The notes: a model not told the origin generated them from the letters alone. A DNA stretch of 64,000 bases from Gammaproteobacteria bacterium 45_16_T64 (GCA_002162955.1 MABD01000001.1:62001-126000); one strand, 5' to 3'; numbered from the stretch's first letter, positions 25,613 through 35,605 are shown. A program made the numbers and translations.

Positions 25613-28600
25613 ATGTCGAAGCATTTGATAAATAAAACAATACTCGAATGGAATTCTAGCGCCTTAACAATGGCCTTGGTGCTCACAATAATCATGTTAT
25701 CGGGTTGTGGCGGCGCAGGTAAAGATGAGGGTGGTTACCAAGATGATGAATCGCCGCCTGTGGCTTCAGCTCAAGTCATTGGACTAGGGTTACCTGTTTC
25801 GGGCACCAGTGACACCTATAGCACCCGCGCTAATACCGAAGTACAGTTGACAGGAAAAAATAGTGCTGGAAGTGCAGCTCCCGTACTGTATTTTAGCTGG
25901 GAACAAATAGATAATTCGGGGTATGCCGTAGAGCTTATCGAGCGCACGACGAATGCGGTCGTATTTGATGCACCTAATGTTGCTGCGGAAACAACGTTAT
26001 CCTTTTTACTCACGATTACCGATGCAAATAACAATATAGACTCGGCTACGGTTCATGTTAATGTTGAGCCAGTAGGGGATGTAGATCAATTTTTAGTTCA
26101 TCCATCGATTAACAATAAAACGTTTGAAGTGCTTGCTGCCCTACAGGAAGGCACGAATACTGGAGATGTTCAGCAGCCTTTCACCTTAACGTTAACGACA
26201 GTTGTACATTGGCGGAATCAAGTCGGGGAGTTAGATCAGTTAGAGGTAAGTTCAGCGGTAATCAATAGTGCTTTCCCTGCATCCTTTTCTACAGCCCTTG
26301 GGTATGATCCATTAGTTGAACCCAGAAACCCCAGGCTGTCATTTCCTATCCCGACCCTAGATACCGATGAAATCAATAAAAACTTCGAAGATAGTAATCG
26401 ACAACGACGTATAGAGCCTTATGAAACAGACTCTGTTTATGCTGAATTACAGGTAGAAATATCGTCAAACTCGGGGGCGAACTTTGAACTTATCGCATTA
26501 GATGTTGATGGTGTTCAGATCGATCTAGCCGACTTACTATTTGCGTCAAAATCGGATCAAAGAGCCCGCTCCTCAAATGTTGCATCGGCTCAGAATCTGC
26601 AAAACCGCTCCCTTATCCAAACGTGGAATGGTGAGTCCAGCACCTCAATTTCCGTAACTAACTTACGGGACCAACTCGGTCTGGAAAACGCGATTAGCTC
26701 CAATAACTATTATTCATTACTCGATCCAACAGGCGCTTATGAGTCATTTCAGAGCTGGGGAATGTACGCAGGCTTTCTTGATTCTAATGGCGCGAAGATA
26801 TCCGATTCCTCAATCGCTAGTGCATTATATCTCAACAATTATGATTTAGGGTTCGGTCGAGAAATGTATGTCCGGACAGATTCATTGGGAAATGTGTTCA
26901 GCTATGTAGTGAATTACCCCACGTTAGAGCAAGGCATAGAAAAACGGGGGGAGTTTGCTATTGTTGCAATGGAATATAGCGACAATCCAGATACAAGTAG
27001 CTCGAATGAAAAAATCGTGAAATTCTATGTTTTTGTTCCAGATGAACGTACGGGAGATTTCACCCGCGTAAATAGTATCAATTTTGATGGGCGGGGCGAA
27101 AAATATGTCCCCGGTGTTTGCGGTGGCTGCCATCAAGGATATGCAAGCGGTAAAAAGTTCACTGTCGCGGCGGATGCTGATATTGGTGCAACCTTCTTGC
27201 CCTGGGATTTGGATGCATTTTTGTATGCAAAAGCGACAGATACTAGCCAAGTTGAACCTACATTGGATATTGATAGTTTCAGTACCGCGTTGTTGGATCA
27301 ATACAGTAGGGAGAACCAGGAAGCTTCATTAAAAGCGTTTAACTTAGCGGTATTAGCGACCTACAAAAATGATAGCATTCGTAATGCTAGCGCCATAGAG
27401 ATGATTCACGGATGGTATGGAGACAAGGAGATGGCTCCCCCTATCGATCAACTACCGGATAACACTACCTTTGATGGTAGTTACGTGCCCACAAGTTGGG
27501 GGGGGCAAGACGTGTTATATCATCAAGTGTTTGCGAAACATTGTCGCATGTGTCACCTACAAGTCGCGGACGAAGAGAATAATTTTGATAGTTACAGCGA
27601 GTTTATCGGTAACACCTTGCTAAAAAATTATGTATATGAACAAGGCCGCATGCCTCTAGCCAGGCTTGCCATGGATCGATTCTGGTCAGGTTATAATGGT
27701 ACTAGCACTAGCGCCGATGAGGACAAACCCGTTGATATTTTGCGGGCTCACTTAGAAGGGCTAGGGCAAACAATACCGACATTCCCAGGATTACCCGTGC
27801 CTACTTTTACCATCTCAAACCTAACGCCGACTATTGATGACATTGTCACCATAGATGCTACCGGTAGCCTTTTTGCCGAAAGTTACCTGTGGCAATTTAG
27901 CGATCAGCCCGTCACGTCATCCATTAACGTTGATAATGGAACAGAAGTGATCGGCTCGTTTTCACCTGATGTACCCGGTGGCGTATATAACGTACAACTT
28001 ACCGCTACCAATGAGAATGGAATCTCTGAGAGTACAACACAAAGTATTACCGTCACTAATCGATCCCCTATAGCTGAGTGTTTGGCGGCAGACACCTCAG
28101 GATTACAATCGTCTGGATTACTCGAAAGTATTCCTATTGTCAGTGCTTTAGCCATGGAATCTTTAGGGGATGGGCAGGTTCAACTTTCTAGCGTAGATGA
28201 CGGAACATTAGGTTCTCTTACTATTGACGTTGGCAATTTAACGGTTAGCTATCAGCTTTTTGATCCTTTTGAGCGCGGTATTGATACTGTTTATTATCAA
28301 CTAGACGACGGTGATGGAAGTTTGTCATCCACTTCAGCAACTTGTAGTAGCGTACCTGCGATTGGTTTCGGCTCAATTAGTATTGATTCTTCACCGTCTG
28401 GCACATTAGTTCCCGTCAATGTTTCTGCGGTAACGGATGATGTTAACAATACGTCAGAGATTTCAGTTAGTTGGAGCGCTCCAACGGGGATCAACCCTGA
28501 AGGCTATAAACTATTTAGAGATGCTGTAGAAATAGCAGCGTTAACCACAACGGAGTACACGGATACAGGGTTAGTTGATGATACCTCCTATGCTTATACG

Positions 28601-30667
28601 GTAACCTCGATAATTGGCAGCGATAGCTCCAATTCCTCCGCGTCAGCAAGCGCCACTACTGCGGTGTTATCACCAAATAGCCTAGTTGGCTCTGCAATAG
28701 ATACTCAGCAAATCGATCTCAGTTGGTCAGCGCCTGTTGGTAACGTCACCCAATACCATGTATATCGAGACAACATTGAAATTGCCACCTCTATCATAAC
28801 CAGCTATTCCGACACCGACTTAACAGCGGGTACAGAATACACCTACATGATTACCGCCAGTGATACCGTTCAAGAATCAGCCCCCTCCGATTCAACTGCC
28901 GTCACGGTAATCCCACTACCACCGAGCAATGTAGTCGGAACCAGGGATGCGGTTAACGATTCTTCTGAGATAGATCTCGTCTGGGACGTGCCGTCGTCAG
29001 GCATCTTCGATACGTATCGTATCTATCGAAACGGAGTAGCCATTGCGACTCCCACCGTAACGACATTTGCAGACACAGGGCTAACCCCTTATACAGACTA
29101 CACCTACCAAATATCCACGATTGCAGGGGGAGAAGAATCGACCACGGCGACGTCTAACAAGGTCCGTACTGCTGCTGTGGGAACGACTGAACCCACTGGA
29201 TTGCTTGCAGCCGTTAACGCAACCAATGATGCCACTCAAATAGATTTGGCGTGGACTGGCCCAACCGGATATACGGCAGATACATTTACTGTACTTCGCG
29301 ACGGCAACGAAATTGCCTCGAGTATTGCTACAAACAGCTACAGCGATACGTCACTAGTTAACAATACAAGTTATACGTATACCGTAAAAGCGGTCTACAA
29401 CGACGAGGTATCCATCGCTTCGCCTCCTGCGATAACAAGTACGCTGTCACTGACACCCAGTGCACCCAATGCTACAGTCGTCGATACCGGTCGCATTGAT
29501 TTAAGTTGGAGTTCCCCCGTAGCTAACGCTACCAGTTATGAGGTTTTTCGAAATGGTGGCTCAATCGGCACCACCACTAATACAACATTGTCTGACACTG
29601 GATTAACGGCAGGCACGCAATACAGTTACACCCTAAGAGCAACACAAAGTAGTGACCAGGGTGATATTTCACCTGCCACTCTCGCAACATCAGCCCCGAA
29701 CGCACCAACGAATATAGCTGCGTCAACAACTGATAGTACCAATATTGCTCTAAGCTGGACTGCTGCTTCTGGTAATGTTGACAGTTATGCTATTTATCGC
29801 GGTGGAAGCCTCGTAGGAAGCAGCAATGGAACCAGTTTTAATGACACAGGTCGTACACCAGGAACACTCTATAGCTATTTAGTTAGATCTGTCCGTAATT
29901 CCCAAGAATCAGCCGACTCAAATACTGACTCCACAACGACAACCCCGAACGCTCCGACGAGTGTTTCAGCTAGTTACGATACTGGCAATAAAACGAGTCG
30001 GATCGTGGTTAGCTGGAGCGCGCCCTCCGGCGGCGTATCCAGTTATATTGTGTATCGTGATGATACTGAGGTAGGAACCCCCTCGACCAACAGCTTTACT
30101 GATACAGGCCTAATTAGCGGCACACAATACAGCTACGCTATACGGAGCGTATCGGGAGGCGAGGAGTCGAGCCTGACCGGTGCAGTTGACGGCTCGACAG
30201 TGCCAAGTGCACCTGACGGAGTGGCTGCAACGGCAGATAGCACAACCCAAATCACCGTAAGCTGGAATGCAGTAAGTGGTGATTCACCCACGTATACCAT
30301 TTTTCAAGATAATGTCGCAAAGTTATCAACGTCGAATACTAGCGAACCAATTGATGGTTTAAACAATTACACTGCCTATAGCTTCACCGTCAAAGCGACG
30401 ACAAACACACTACTTTCAGATGTTAGCGACCCGGCCAGCCAAACCACCAAGGTGTCCTATGCCAACAATGTGTTACCTACCTGTGCAGGGTGTCATGCCG
30501 CGGCATCACATTTTGAACCGGGCAATGCCAGTGTGAAGTTTCCTGCCTGTATGGCGAATGATTGTGATGGTGTTGCTGGTGATGGTGTTATGGAATATAC
30601 CGAGACTTCTCCCGAGTACTTGATGATTGATAGCTGGATATCGGAGGGGGAAAGTACTGCAAACTAA
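25613..30667 (+). CDS. Giant fibronectin-III lipoprotein with three c-type haem motifs
   Basis: 1,684 residues from ATG 25613. The N-terminus is a lipoprotein signal with lipobox LSGC (IIMLSGCGG). An Ig/cadherin-like domain follows. Then comes a long region with two CXXCH motifs, CGGCH near residue 503 and CRMCH near residue 644. A PKD-like domain lies around 728-820. From about residue 930 to 1615 there are eight FnIII repeats of 75-90 residues, each with SWSAP-like and SDTGL-AGTxYxY cores. A third motif, CAGCH near residue 1624, lies in the tail. Secretion with haem motifs suggests periplasmic or surface electron transfer or a substrate oxidation role. No family is recognised for the whole; the haem count is by motif only. 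It is co-directional with the barrel protein just upstream. Confidence 0.85.
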   Translation: MSKHLINKTILEWNSSALTMALVLTIIMLSGCGGAGKDEGGYQDDESPPVASAQVIGLGLPVSGTSDTYSTRANTEVQLTGKNSAGSAAPVLYFSWEQIDNSGYAVELIERTTNAVVFDAPNVAAETTLSFLLTITDANNNIDSATVHVNVEPVGDVDQFLVHPSINNKTFEVLAALQEGTNTGDVQQPFTLTLTTVVHWRNQVGELDQLEVSSAVINSAFPASFSTALGYDPLVEPRNPRLSFPIPTLDTDEINKNFEDSNRQRRIEPYETDSVYAELQVEISSNSGANFELIALDVDGVQIDLADLLFASKSDQRARSSNVASAQNLQNRSLIQTWNGESSTSISVTNLRDQLGLENAISSNNYYSLLDPTGAYESFQSWGMYAGFLDSNGAKISDSSIASALYLNNYDLGFGREMYVRTDSLGNVFSYVVNYPTLEQGIEKRGEFAIVAMEYSDNPDTSSSNEKIVKFYVFVPDERTGDFTRVNSINFDGRGEKYVPGVCGGCHQGYASGKKFTVAADADIGATFLPWDLDAFLYAKATDTSQVEPTLDIDSFSTALLDQYSRENQEASLKAFNLAVLATYKNDSIRNASAIEMIHGWYGDKEMAPPIDQLPDNTTFDGSYVPTSWGGQDVLYHQVFAKHCRMCHLQVADEENNFDSYSEFIGNTLLKNYVYEQGRMPLARLAMDRFWSGYNGTSTSADEDKPVDILRAHLEGLGQTIPTFPGLPVPTFTISNLTPTIDDIVTIDATGSLFAESYLWQFSDQPVTSSINVDNGTEVIGSFSPDVPGGVYNVQLTATNENGISESTTQSITVTNRSPIAECLAADTSGLQSSGLLESIPIVSALAMESLGDGQVQLSSVDDGTLGSLTIDVGNLTVSYQLFDPFERGIDTVYYQLDDGDGSLSSTSATCSSVPAIGFGSISIDSSPSGTLVPVNVSAVTDDVNNTSEISVSWSAPTGINPEGYKLFRDAVEIAALTTTEYTDTGLVDDTSYAYTVTSIIGSDSSNSSASASATTAVLSPNSLVGSAIDTQQIDLSWSAPVGNVTQYHVYRDNIEIATSIITSYSDTDLTAGTEYTYMITASDTVQESAPSDSTAVTVIPLPPSNVVGTRDAVNDSSEIDLVWDVPSSGIFDTYRIYRNGVAIATPTVTTFADTGLTPYTDYTYQISTIAGGEESTTATSNKVRTAAVGTTEPTGLLAAVNATNDATQIDLAWTGPTGYTADTFTVLRDGNEIASSIATNSYSDTSLVNNTSYTYTVKAVYNDEVSIASPPAITSTLSLTPSAPNATVVDTGRIDLSWSSPVANATSYEVFRNGGSIGTTTNTTLSDTGLTAGTQYSYTLRATQSSDQGDISPATLATSAPNAPTNIAASTTDSTNIALSWTAASGNVDSYAIYRGGSLVGSSNGTSFNDTGRTPGTLYSYLVRSVRNSQESADSNTDSTTTTPNAPTSVSASYDTGNKTSRIVVSWSAPSGGVSSYIVYRDDTEVGTPSTNSFTDTGLISGTQYSYAIRSVSGGEESSLTGAVDGSTVPSAPDGVAATADSTTQITVSWNAVSGDSPTYTIFQDNVAKLSTSNTSEPIDGLNNYTAYSFTVKATTNTLLSDVSDPASQTTKVSYANNVLPTCAGCHAAASHFEPGNASVKFPACMANDCDGVAGDGVMEYTETSPEYLMIDSWISEGESTAN

Positions 30668-30884
30668 TCAAATACTTACCAAGGAAGTAGGTGTTAATTT
30701 ACGATGGTAAATGGCATGTTTCCTTATGTTTGACCGAGGTTGGACCTTCTACTATCTCGATAGTTCACAATCTATTTTTTAGAGAAATAGGGTGTATAGG
30801 TCTTGTAATCTGACGCTAGAATCCACATATTTATTATGTACGAAGTTTTCTATGACAAGTTTCGAGTATAAAGGTGGCATATTA

Positions 30885-31268
30885 ATGGACATACAAGTAT
30901 CCGGGCATCACGTATCAGCAAACGACATGATTAGTTCCGTTGTTAAGAGCAACTTAGAAAAAATAGGCCAGCGTTATCCTAGCTTGGTCAATGTCGCTGT
31001 TATTTTAAAGTCAGAAAGCAAAGTGAGGTCCGTCGAAGCCCGCACCATATATGAAGGGAGTAGCATTAGCGTTTCTTCTGAAGGAAAGACCATCCGAGAT
31101 GCAATCAAAACAACCACTAAGAAATTGGAAATGGCGTTATCAAAACGAAAAGGGTTACTGCGGTCGGGGCGTAATGAGAAGCTTAACGTCGAAGAAGAAG
31201 CCATGCCAAACGAGATTGAAAACGATTATGACATCGATGATCAATACACGACTGAGACTACTAAATAA
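30885..31268 (+). CDS. Ribosome hibernation promoting factor-like protein
   Basis: 127 residues from ATG 30885, preceded by AAGGTGG. The start MDIQVSGHHVSANDM and segments SLVNVAVILKSESKVRSVEA and AIKTTTKKLEMALSKRKG follow the short HPF/YfiA (sigma-54 modulation) pattern. HPF-type proteins bind the 30S decoding region and dimerise or silence ribosomes in stationary phase. The acidic C-terminal tail (about 30 residues, rich in Glu, Asp, Thr) is longer than in short HPF. It sits alone, not next to rpoN or the PTS genes where hpf is usual, and may be a second copy. Confidence in the family is good; function is by analogy. Confidence 0.8.
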   Translation: MDIQVSGHHVSANDMISSVVKSNLEKIGQRYPSLVNVAVILKSESKVRSVEARTIYEGSSISVSSEGKTIRDAIKTTTKKLEMALSKRKGLLRSGRNEKLNVEEEAMPNEIENDYDIDDQYTTETTK

Positions 31269-31286
31269 ACCACTATTTTGACCAAT

Positions 31287-31311
31287 AAGATGATCTTATA
31301 CTGATCATCTT
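31287..31311 (+). terminator. Hairpin after the HPF-like gene
   Basis: Perfect 9-bp arms AAGATGATC and GATCATCTT with a 7-base loop, 18 bases after the stop codon. The downstream T content is low, so this is a probable but not certain terminator of the HPF-like transcript. Confidence 0.5.
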
Positions 31312-31346
31312 TACTCACATAACTTCGATATTAGGGCCCATCTCCA

Positions 31347-31382
31347 CTGACACAACGTACTATTAGTCGTACGTTGTGTCAG
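31347..31382. repeat. Perfect 14-bp inverted repeat in the 31.27-31.60 kb gap
   Basis: Arms CTGACACAACGTAC and GTACGTTGTGTCAG pair exactly around an 8-base loop. It stands in the 333-base gap before the OpgC operon, about 220 bases upstream of its start. No T run follows. It could be a regulator-binding site for the operon or a second terminator. The remaining part of the gap (31383-31601) shows no other clear element except the AGGAGC ribosome-binding site before 31602. Confidence 0.55.
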
Positions 31383-31601
31383 CATCATTGAATATAAGTA
31401 GGGACGCTTAATTTTTAGTCTACGTCCAGCCTGATGTTTCTCTCCATGTTTTCATTGATAATACTCAGCACCGAAGTCTCAACGTTGTGGTGTGAAGTCC
31501 AATTATTTTCATATTCAATATATATGGTCTAGGGTTAAATCTATAGGAGGCTTGAATATAGTTAGCATAAGAAAGCTATAGCGGCTGGACTAGGAGCAGT
31601 T

Positions 31602-32783
31602 ATGCAATACACCCAGCTAGATGGTGGTAGGGACCTACGCATAGACTTTATGCGTGGTGCAGTCATGGTTGTGCTCGTTGTTGTCCATATAGAAATATTC
31701 TCAATTTTTAACTTTATTGCCTGGGAAAGAGTAGGGCTTATTTCTGGTGCAGAAGGTTTCGTAATTCTTTCTGGCGTTGTACTCGGAATCGTACATAGGA
31801 AAATCCTGGACAAGGCAGACTATCATGTTTCCATGATGAAATTGTTTGATAGATCAGCGCAGCTTTACAGGGTGAACCTGACAGTGATCGCAGTTGTCTA
31901 TTTTTTGTCCATGCTCAGTATTGTTGATTTAAGCGTAATAAAAACGTTTATAAACTGGGGGAATAAGGAAGTCTATAATCTTTATCCCAATGAGGGTGCG
32001 GCTTGGCATCAGACCTTGACCCAGTTCCTGCTTCTAAGAAATGGCCCCCACCAGATACAAATACTCGGTCTATATTTCATCTTATTGGCCTTTACTCCGC
32101 TGGCCATGTGGTTTTTTAAGAACGGCCGCCCCTTGTGGTTGCTATATATCAGTTGGGTACTCTATTTTTATAATATGCAGCATCCGTCACGCCCTACGAT
32201 GGGACAGTTTGAATACGGATTCCCCGTACTGTCTTGGCAAGTGATTTTCTTTAATGGTTTAGCGGTTGGTTACTATAAAGACGAGATTAGACACTATTTT
32301 TCCGGGAATAAATATCATGCACTAGTTTCTGTCGCGCTGGTGTTCACCCTGGTTTTTGCTTTTATTGCCTGGAATTCACCAAATAAAGCGTTTCCTGAGT
32401 GGGCAAATTTTGGACTAATTGAAGCCAAGGCATACCACGACATGCATTGGCAGTTTTTTGACAAGAACAAACTAGGGATACTTAGAATTGTTAATTACTT
32501 TTGTTTTCTTGTCGTATTTTATCGGGCACTTACGCTATTTTGGAAGCCACTAAATAGGCTGATTGGCTGGTTATTGGTGCCACTAGGGCAAGCGTCATTG
32601 TATGTCTTTATTGTACATTTAGGGTTCATTGTATTGGTTGAATATATTTCTAAATTCTCTGAGATGCAGCCCGTTTTTGATACGTCAAATTTCATTGAAA
32701 ACTCCATCATACATACTGTCTGTATCTTGGGGTTGTGGTTGCTCGTTAGGTATAAAGTCCTTTTCAGCGTTATACCCCGGTAA
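31602..32783 (+). CDS. OpgC-family integral membrane acyltransferase
   Basis: 393 residues with about ten transmembrane helices. The N-terminal RDLRIDFMRGAVMVVLVVVH and GAEGFVILSGVVLGIVH match the OpgC/acyltransferase-3-like family. OpgC adds succinyl groups to osmoregulated periplasmic glucans in other bacteria; the related groups O-acylate other glycans. It is first in a co-directional run to 47026, suggesting the polysaccharide made there is acylated. ATG 31602 follows AGGAGC. No opgG/opgH genes are visible here, so a standard OPG pathway is not implied. Confidence 0.88.
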   Translation: MQYTQLDGGRDLRIDFMRGAVMVVLVVVHIEIFSIFNFIAWERVGLISGAEGFVILSGVVLGIVHRKILDKADYHVSMMKLFDRSAQLYRVNLTVIAVVYFLSMLSIVDLSVIKTFINWGNKEVYNLYPNEGAAWHQTLTQFLLLRNGPHQIQILGLYFILLAFTPLAMWFFKNGRPLWLLYISWVLYFYNMQHPSRPTMGQFEYGFPVLSWQVIFFNGLAVGYYKDEIRHYFSGNKYHALVSVALVFTLVFAFIAWNSPNKAFPEWANFGLIEAKAYHDMHWQFFDKNKLGILRIVNYFCFLVVFYRALTLFWKPLNRLIGWLLVPLGQASLYVFIVHLGFIVLVEYISKFSEMQPVFDTSNFIENSIIHTVCILGLWLLVRYKVLFSVIPR

Positions 32784-32817
32784 GCAGAATGAAACTAACC
32801 AAAGGAATTGCCGTAAT

Positions 32818-34002
32818 ATGAAAGTCGTGGTTGTAGATGACAACGCTGAAATGAAAGAACTCATTGTGCACGCAATAAGTGACTTTAACTGTGAGGTTGT
32901 AACGTTCGACAACGGTAGAGATGCACTGAATTACGTCGAGAATGATCCTAACGTATCCATTGTCATTACAGACTTGATAATGCCAATTATGGATGGACTC
33001 GAACTTACCAAGAGTATTCGTGCCCTCGAGAGGGAGACTTACCTACATATCATTATGGTCACTGGTATTTCTGACCGAGAATCGATGGTCGAGGCTATAG
33101 TGCTTGGTGCTGACGACTACGTGATGAAACCCATCTACATTGAAGAGGTCCATGCAAAGGTTGCTGCAGCACTGAGAATGCAGGACCTTCAAAAAGAGCT
33201 TGTTGACAAAAACCTAGTCATTAATAAAGCGCTGAAAAGCATGCAAGAGGATCTCGAGTCTGCGGCTAAGATGGCCGAGTCCTTACTACCAAGTCCCTGC
33301 GTAATAGAAAATACGGAGTTCGCGTCGGTATTTTATCCATGCTCTGTTTTAGGCGGGGATCTATACGGACATAGAGAACTTGACAGCAATACCATCGCGT
33401 TTTATCAAATAGATGTGGCAGGGCATGGCGTTCCATCGGCTCTATTGTCTTTTACATTAAGCTACGAGTTAGCGCGAACAGGCGCGGGTGTTGACCTACT
33501 GTTTAATCATGAAGGCGTGAAAGGCCCAAGGTCGGTGGTAGATGTCGTCTCTGATTTGAATGCGCGCTATATGTTGGACAGTGGTTCACTGCTGTACTTT
33601 ACTATGGTTTATGGGGTGCTAAATTTGGCAAATGGACGTGTGTCTTTTTGCCAGGCCGGCCATCCACCACCGATCCATGATTCGGCTTCCACTGGTGCAG
33701 TTTCCTTTATGGGAGATGGTGGGTTCCCAGTTGGGATGTTCGAAATAGCGGATTATGAAGAGGTCAGTTTTCAATTGGCACCTGGCGATCGTTTCTTTCT
33801 ATACTCTGACGGTATTACCGAAGCTATGAATCTAGGTGGTGAACAGTATGGAGAAAGCAGACTCGCAGAAGCAATAGGTGGCAGCACCAACGTTAGCTTC
33901 AAGGAAACAGTCAATGAGATCCATGAGAATCTAATCGATTGGACGGAAGGAAATCCGATCGATGATGATGTAACAATACTTGCTTTTCAGTGGAATGGAT
34001 AA
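32818..34002 (+). CDS. RsbU-like response regulator serine phosphatase (REC-PP2C/SpoIIE)
   Basis: 394 residues from ATG 32818, with AAAGGAA just before. The receiver has Asp52 (VITDLIMPIMDG) and the late Lys in DDYVMKPIYIEE. A helical linker joins it to a SpoIIE/PP2C phosphatase: IDVAGHGVPSALLS, CQAGHPPPI, FFLYSDGITEAM and DDDVTILAFQ, with metal-binding aspartates kept. In partner switching such phosphatases remove phosphate from a STAS antagonist. The STAS gene follows after 11 bases. Phosphorylation of the receiver by an unlinked histidine kinase should set the output. Confidence 0.94.
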   Translation: MKVVVVDDNAEMKELIVHAISDFNCEVVTFDNGRDALNYVENDPNVSIVITDLIMPIMDGLELTKSIRALERETYLHIIMVTGISDRESMVEAIVLGADDYVMKPIYIEEVHAKVAAALRMQDLQKELVDKNLVINKALKSMQEDLESAAKMAESLLPSPCVIENTEFASVFYPCSVLGGDLYGHRELDSNTIAFYQIDVAGHGVPSALLSFTLSYELARTGAGVDLLFNHEGVKGPRSVVDVVSDLNARYMLDSGSLLYFTMVYGVLNLANGRVSFCQAGHPPPIHDSASTGAVSFMGDGGFPVGMFEIADYEEVSFQLAPGDRFFLYSDGITEAMNLGGEQYGESRLAEAIGGSTNVSFKETVNEIHENLIDWTEGNPIDDDVTILAFQWNG

Positions 34003-34013
34003 AGGGAACAACT

Positions 34014-34352
34014 ATGCAATTTGATAGCGAAAAAATAAGCGATACATTGATGGTTATCTACCACAATGAAGAGAGGCTAGATGCGAATATGGCCCCTTCA
34101 TTTGTGAAATACGTATCTTCAGTTGTTGACGACCAAGTGAATGATCTAATTATTGTTTTGTCAGAAGTTAAGTTTATCGATAGCAGTGGTCTGGGGGCTT
34201 TGGTTACCCTACTAAAACGTCTAAACGGGCGAGGGGCTGTGCATTTTGTTGGTGTCAATACAATAGTAGGTGATCTGTTTAAGTTAACGCGTCTAGATCG
34301 TCTATTTGTCGAATATGAAAGTGTTGAAAAAGCTATCGAAAAATTGTCATAG
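34014..34352 (+). CDS. STAS-domain anti-sigma factor antagonist (RsbV-like)
   Basis: 112 residues, a single STAS domain. The conserved loop FIDSSGLGALV holds the phosphorylatable serine (Ser57 or Ser58). It should be dephosphorylated by the upstream RsbU-like protein and rephosphorylated by an RsbW-like kinase; the best candidate is at 52813. It lies within the run of polysaccharide genes, so its target is plausibly a sigma factor, anti-sigma factor or biosynthetic enzyme controlling them. No sigma factor is seen in the window. Confidence 0.93.
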   Translation: MQFDSEKISDTLMVIYHNEERLDANMAPSFVKYVSSVVDDQVNDLIIVLSEVKFIDSSGLGALVTLLKRLNGRGAVHFVGVNTIVGDLFKLTRLDRLFVEYESVEKAIEKLS

Positions 34353-34391
34353 GTCTATTTGCGTCATTTCCAATTAGAAGGTTTGAATAAT

Positions 34392-35567
34392 ATGAAAGTC
34401 ATGATATTAGCCGCTGGCAAAGGTACGCGTGTTTGGCCTGTGACAAAGGTTACCCCCAAACCAATGATTCCGATACTACGAAAACCAATAATGGAATCGC
34501 TAATTGACCATTTCAAATCATACGGTGTTAAGGAATTTGTCGTAAACACAAGCTATATGAGCAGCTCGATTGAAAACTACTTTAGAGACGGTACTACACT
34601 CGGAGTTGATATTACCTATTCTTTTGAAGGAAAAATTGTCGACAATAAATTGGAGTCCGCTGCGCTTGGATCAGCCGGAGGCATGAAAAAGATACAAGAA
34701 TTCTCGGGATTTTTTGACGATACGTTCATGGTTGTCTGTGGCGATGCCTGGATCGATCTCGATGTTAAGAAGGTTTGTGACTTTCATAAAAAGAAAGGTG
34801 GTGTCGCAACGATTGTTTTGCAGGACGTGGAGCCAGAAGAAGTTCACAAATATGGTGTGGTCAAAATTGGTGATGACGGACAAATATTACAATTTCAAGA
34901 GAAGCCTGATCGTGAAGAGGCGATATCAAATTCTGTCAATACGGGAATTTACATCTTTGAACCCGATATCTTTAACTATATTCCAAAAGATGAAGAGTTC
35001 GATATTGGGAGTCAACTGTTTCCCCTATTGGTTCAAGAAGACGTTCCTTTTTATGGTATCTCAAGCCCGTTTCAGTGGGTTGACGTGGGGAACTTGACGG
35101 ATATTTGGCAGGCCACGAGGGATATACTAACAGACAAAATAACGGGATATCCAAAACCCGGTAGAGAAGTGCGTCCAGGGGTGTGGTGTGGAATAAATCT
35201 TGATATTGATTTTGATAAGGTTGATATCACAGGGCCTATATGTATCGGTAACGGGACAAGAATAGAAGACGGTGCGGTAATAAAGGGGCCTGCGATGATA
35301 GGGGCCAACTGTATCATTGAGAAAGGCGCGGTCATTGAGGAATGCCTTATTGATGACTATACCTGGGTGTCTTCAGTAGTTGAGTTATCGGGGAAGGTGT
35401 TATTTGGTGGCCATTGCATCAATCAGAGTGGTGACTATGTGGATATGAACGAATGGGATATTGGATGGGCTATCAATGATAGCCGCTGCAATATTGAAGA
35501 ATTGCAAGCGAACAGCCAGTTATTGGAAGCGTTACAATCCGTTAACGTAAAAGATTCCGAAGACTAA
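34392..35567 (+). CDS. Sugar-phosphate nucleotidyltransferase with beta-helix domain
   Basis: 391 residues from ATG 34392. The nucleotide-binding start is MILAAGKGTRVWPVTKVTPKPMIPI. The core includes GSAGGMKKI, VVCGDAWIDLD, and LQFQEKPDRE. The C-terminal part has hexapeptide repeats (GPICIGNGTRIEDGAVIKGP). This is the mannose-1-phosphate guanylyltransferase/glucose-1-phosphate thymidylyl- or uridylyltransferase superfamily. It should produce the sugar nucleotide for the adjacent glycosyltransferase. The nucleotide and sugar cannot be fixed by eye; if the GT2 uses UDP-glucose, this could supply it. Confidence 0.9.
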   Translation: MKVMILAAGKGTRVWPVTKVTPKPMIPILRKPIMESLIDHFKSYGVKEFVVNTSYMSSSIENYFRDGTTLGVDITYSFEGKIVDNKLESAALGSAGGMKKIQEFSGFFDDTFMVVCGDAWIDLDVKKVCDFHKKKGGVATIVLQDVEPEEVHKYGVVKIGDDGQILQFQEKPDREEAISNSVNTGIYIFEPDIFNYIPKDEEFDIGSQLFPLLVQEDVPFYGISSPFQWVDVGNLTDIWQATRDILTDKITGYPKPGREVRPGVWCGINLDIDFDKVDITGPICIGNGTRIEDGAVIKGPAMIGANCIIEKGAVIEECLIDDYTWVSSVVELSGKVLFGGHCINQSGDYVDMNEWDIGWAINDSRCNIEELQANSQLLEALQSVNVKDSED

Positions 35568-35605
35568 TATCTAATGACAGGTTAAGGGCAGCTTGGGAGG
35601 TTTGT

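Noticed and set aside
28400-30460. Repetitive sequence that could be taken for a tandem repeat array or CRISPR
   Set aside because: The repeats are degenerate, 75-90 codons long and in frame; they encode FnIII domains.
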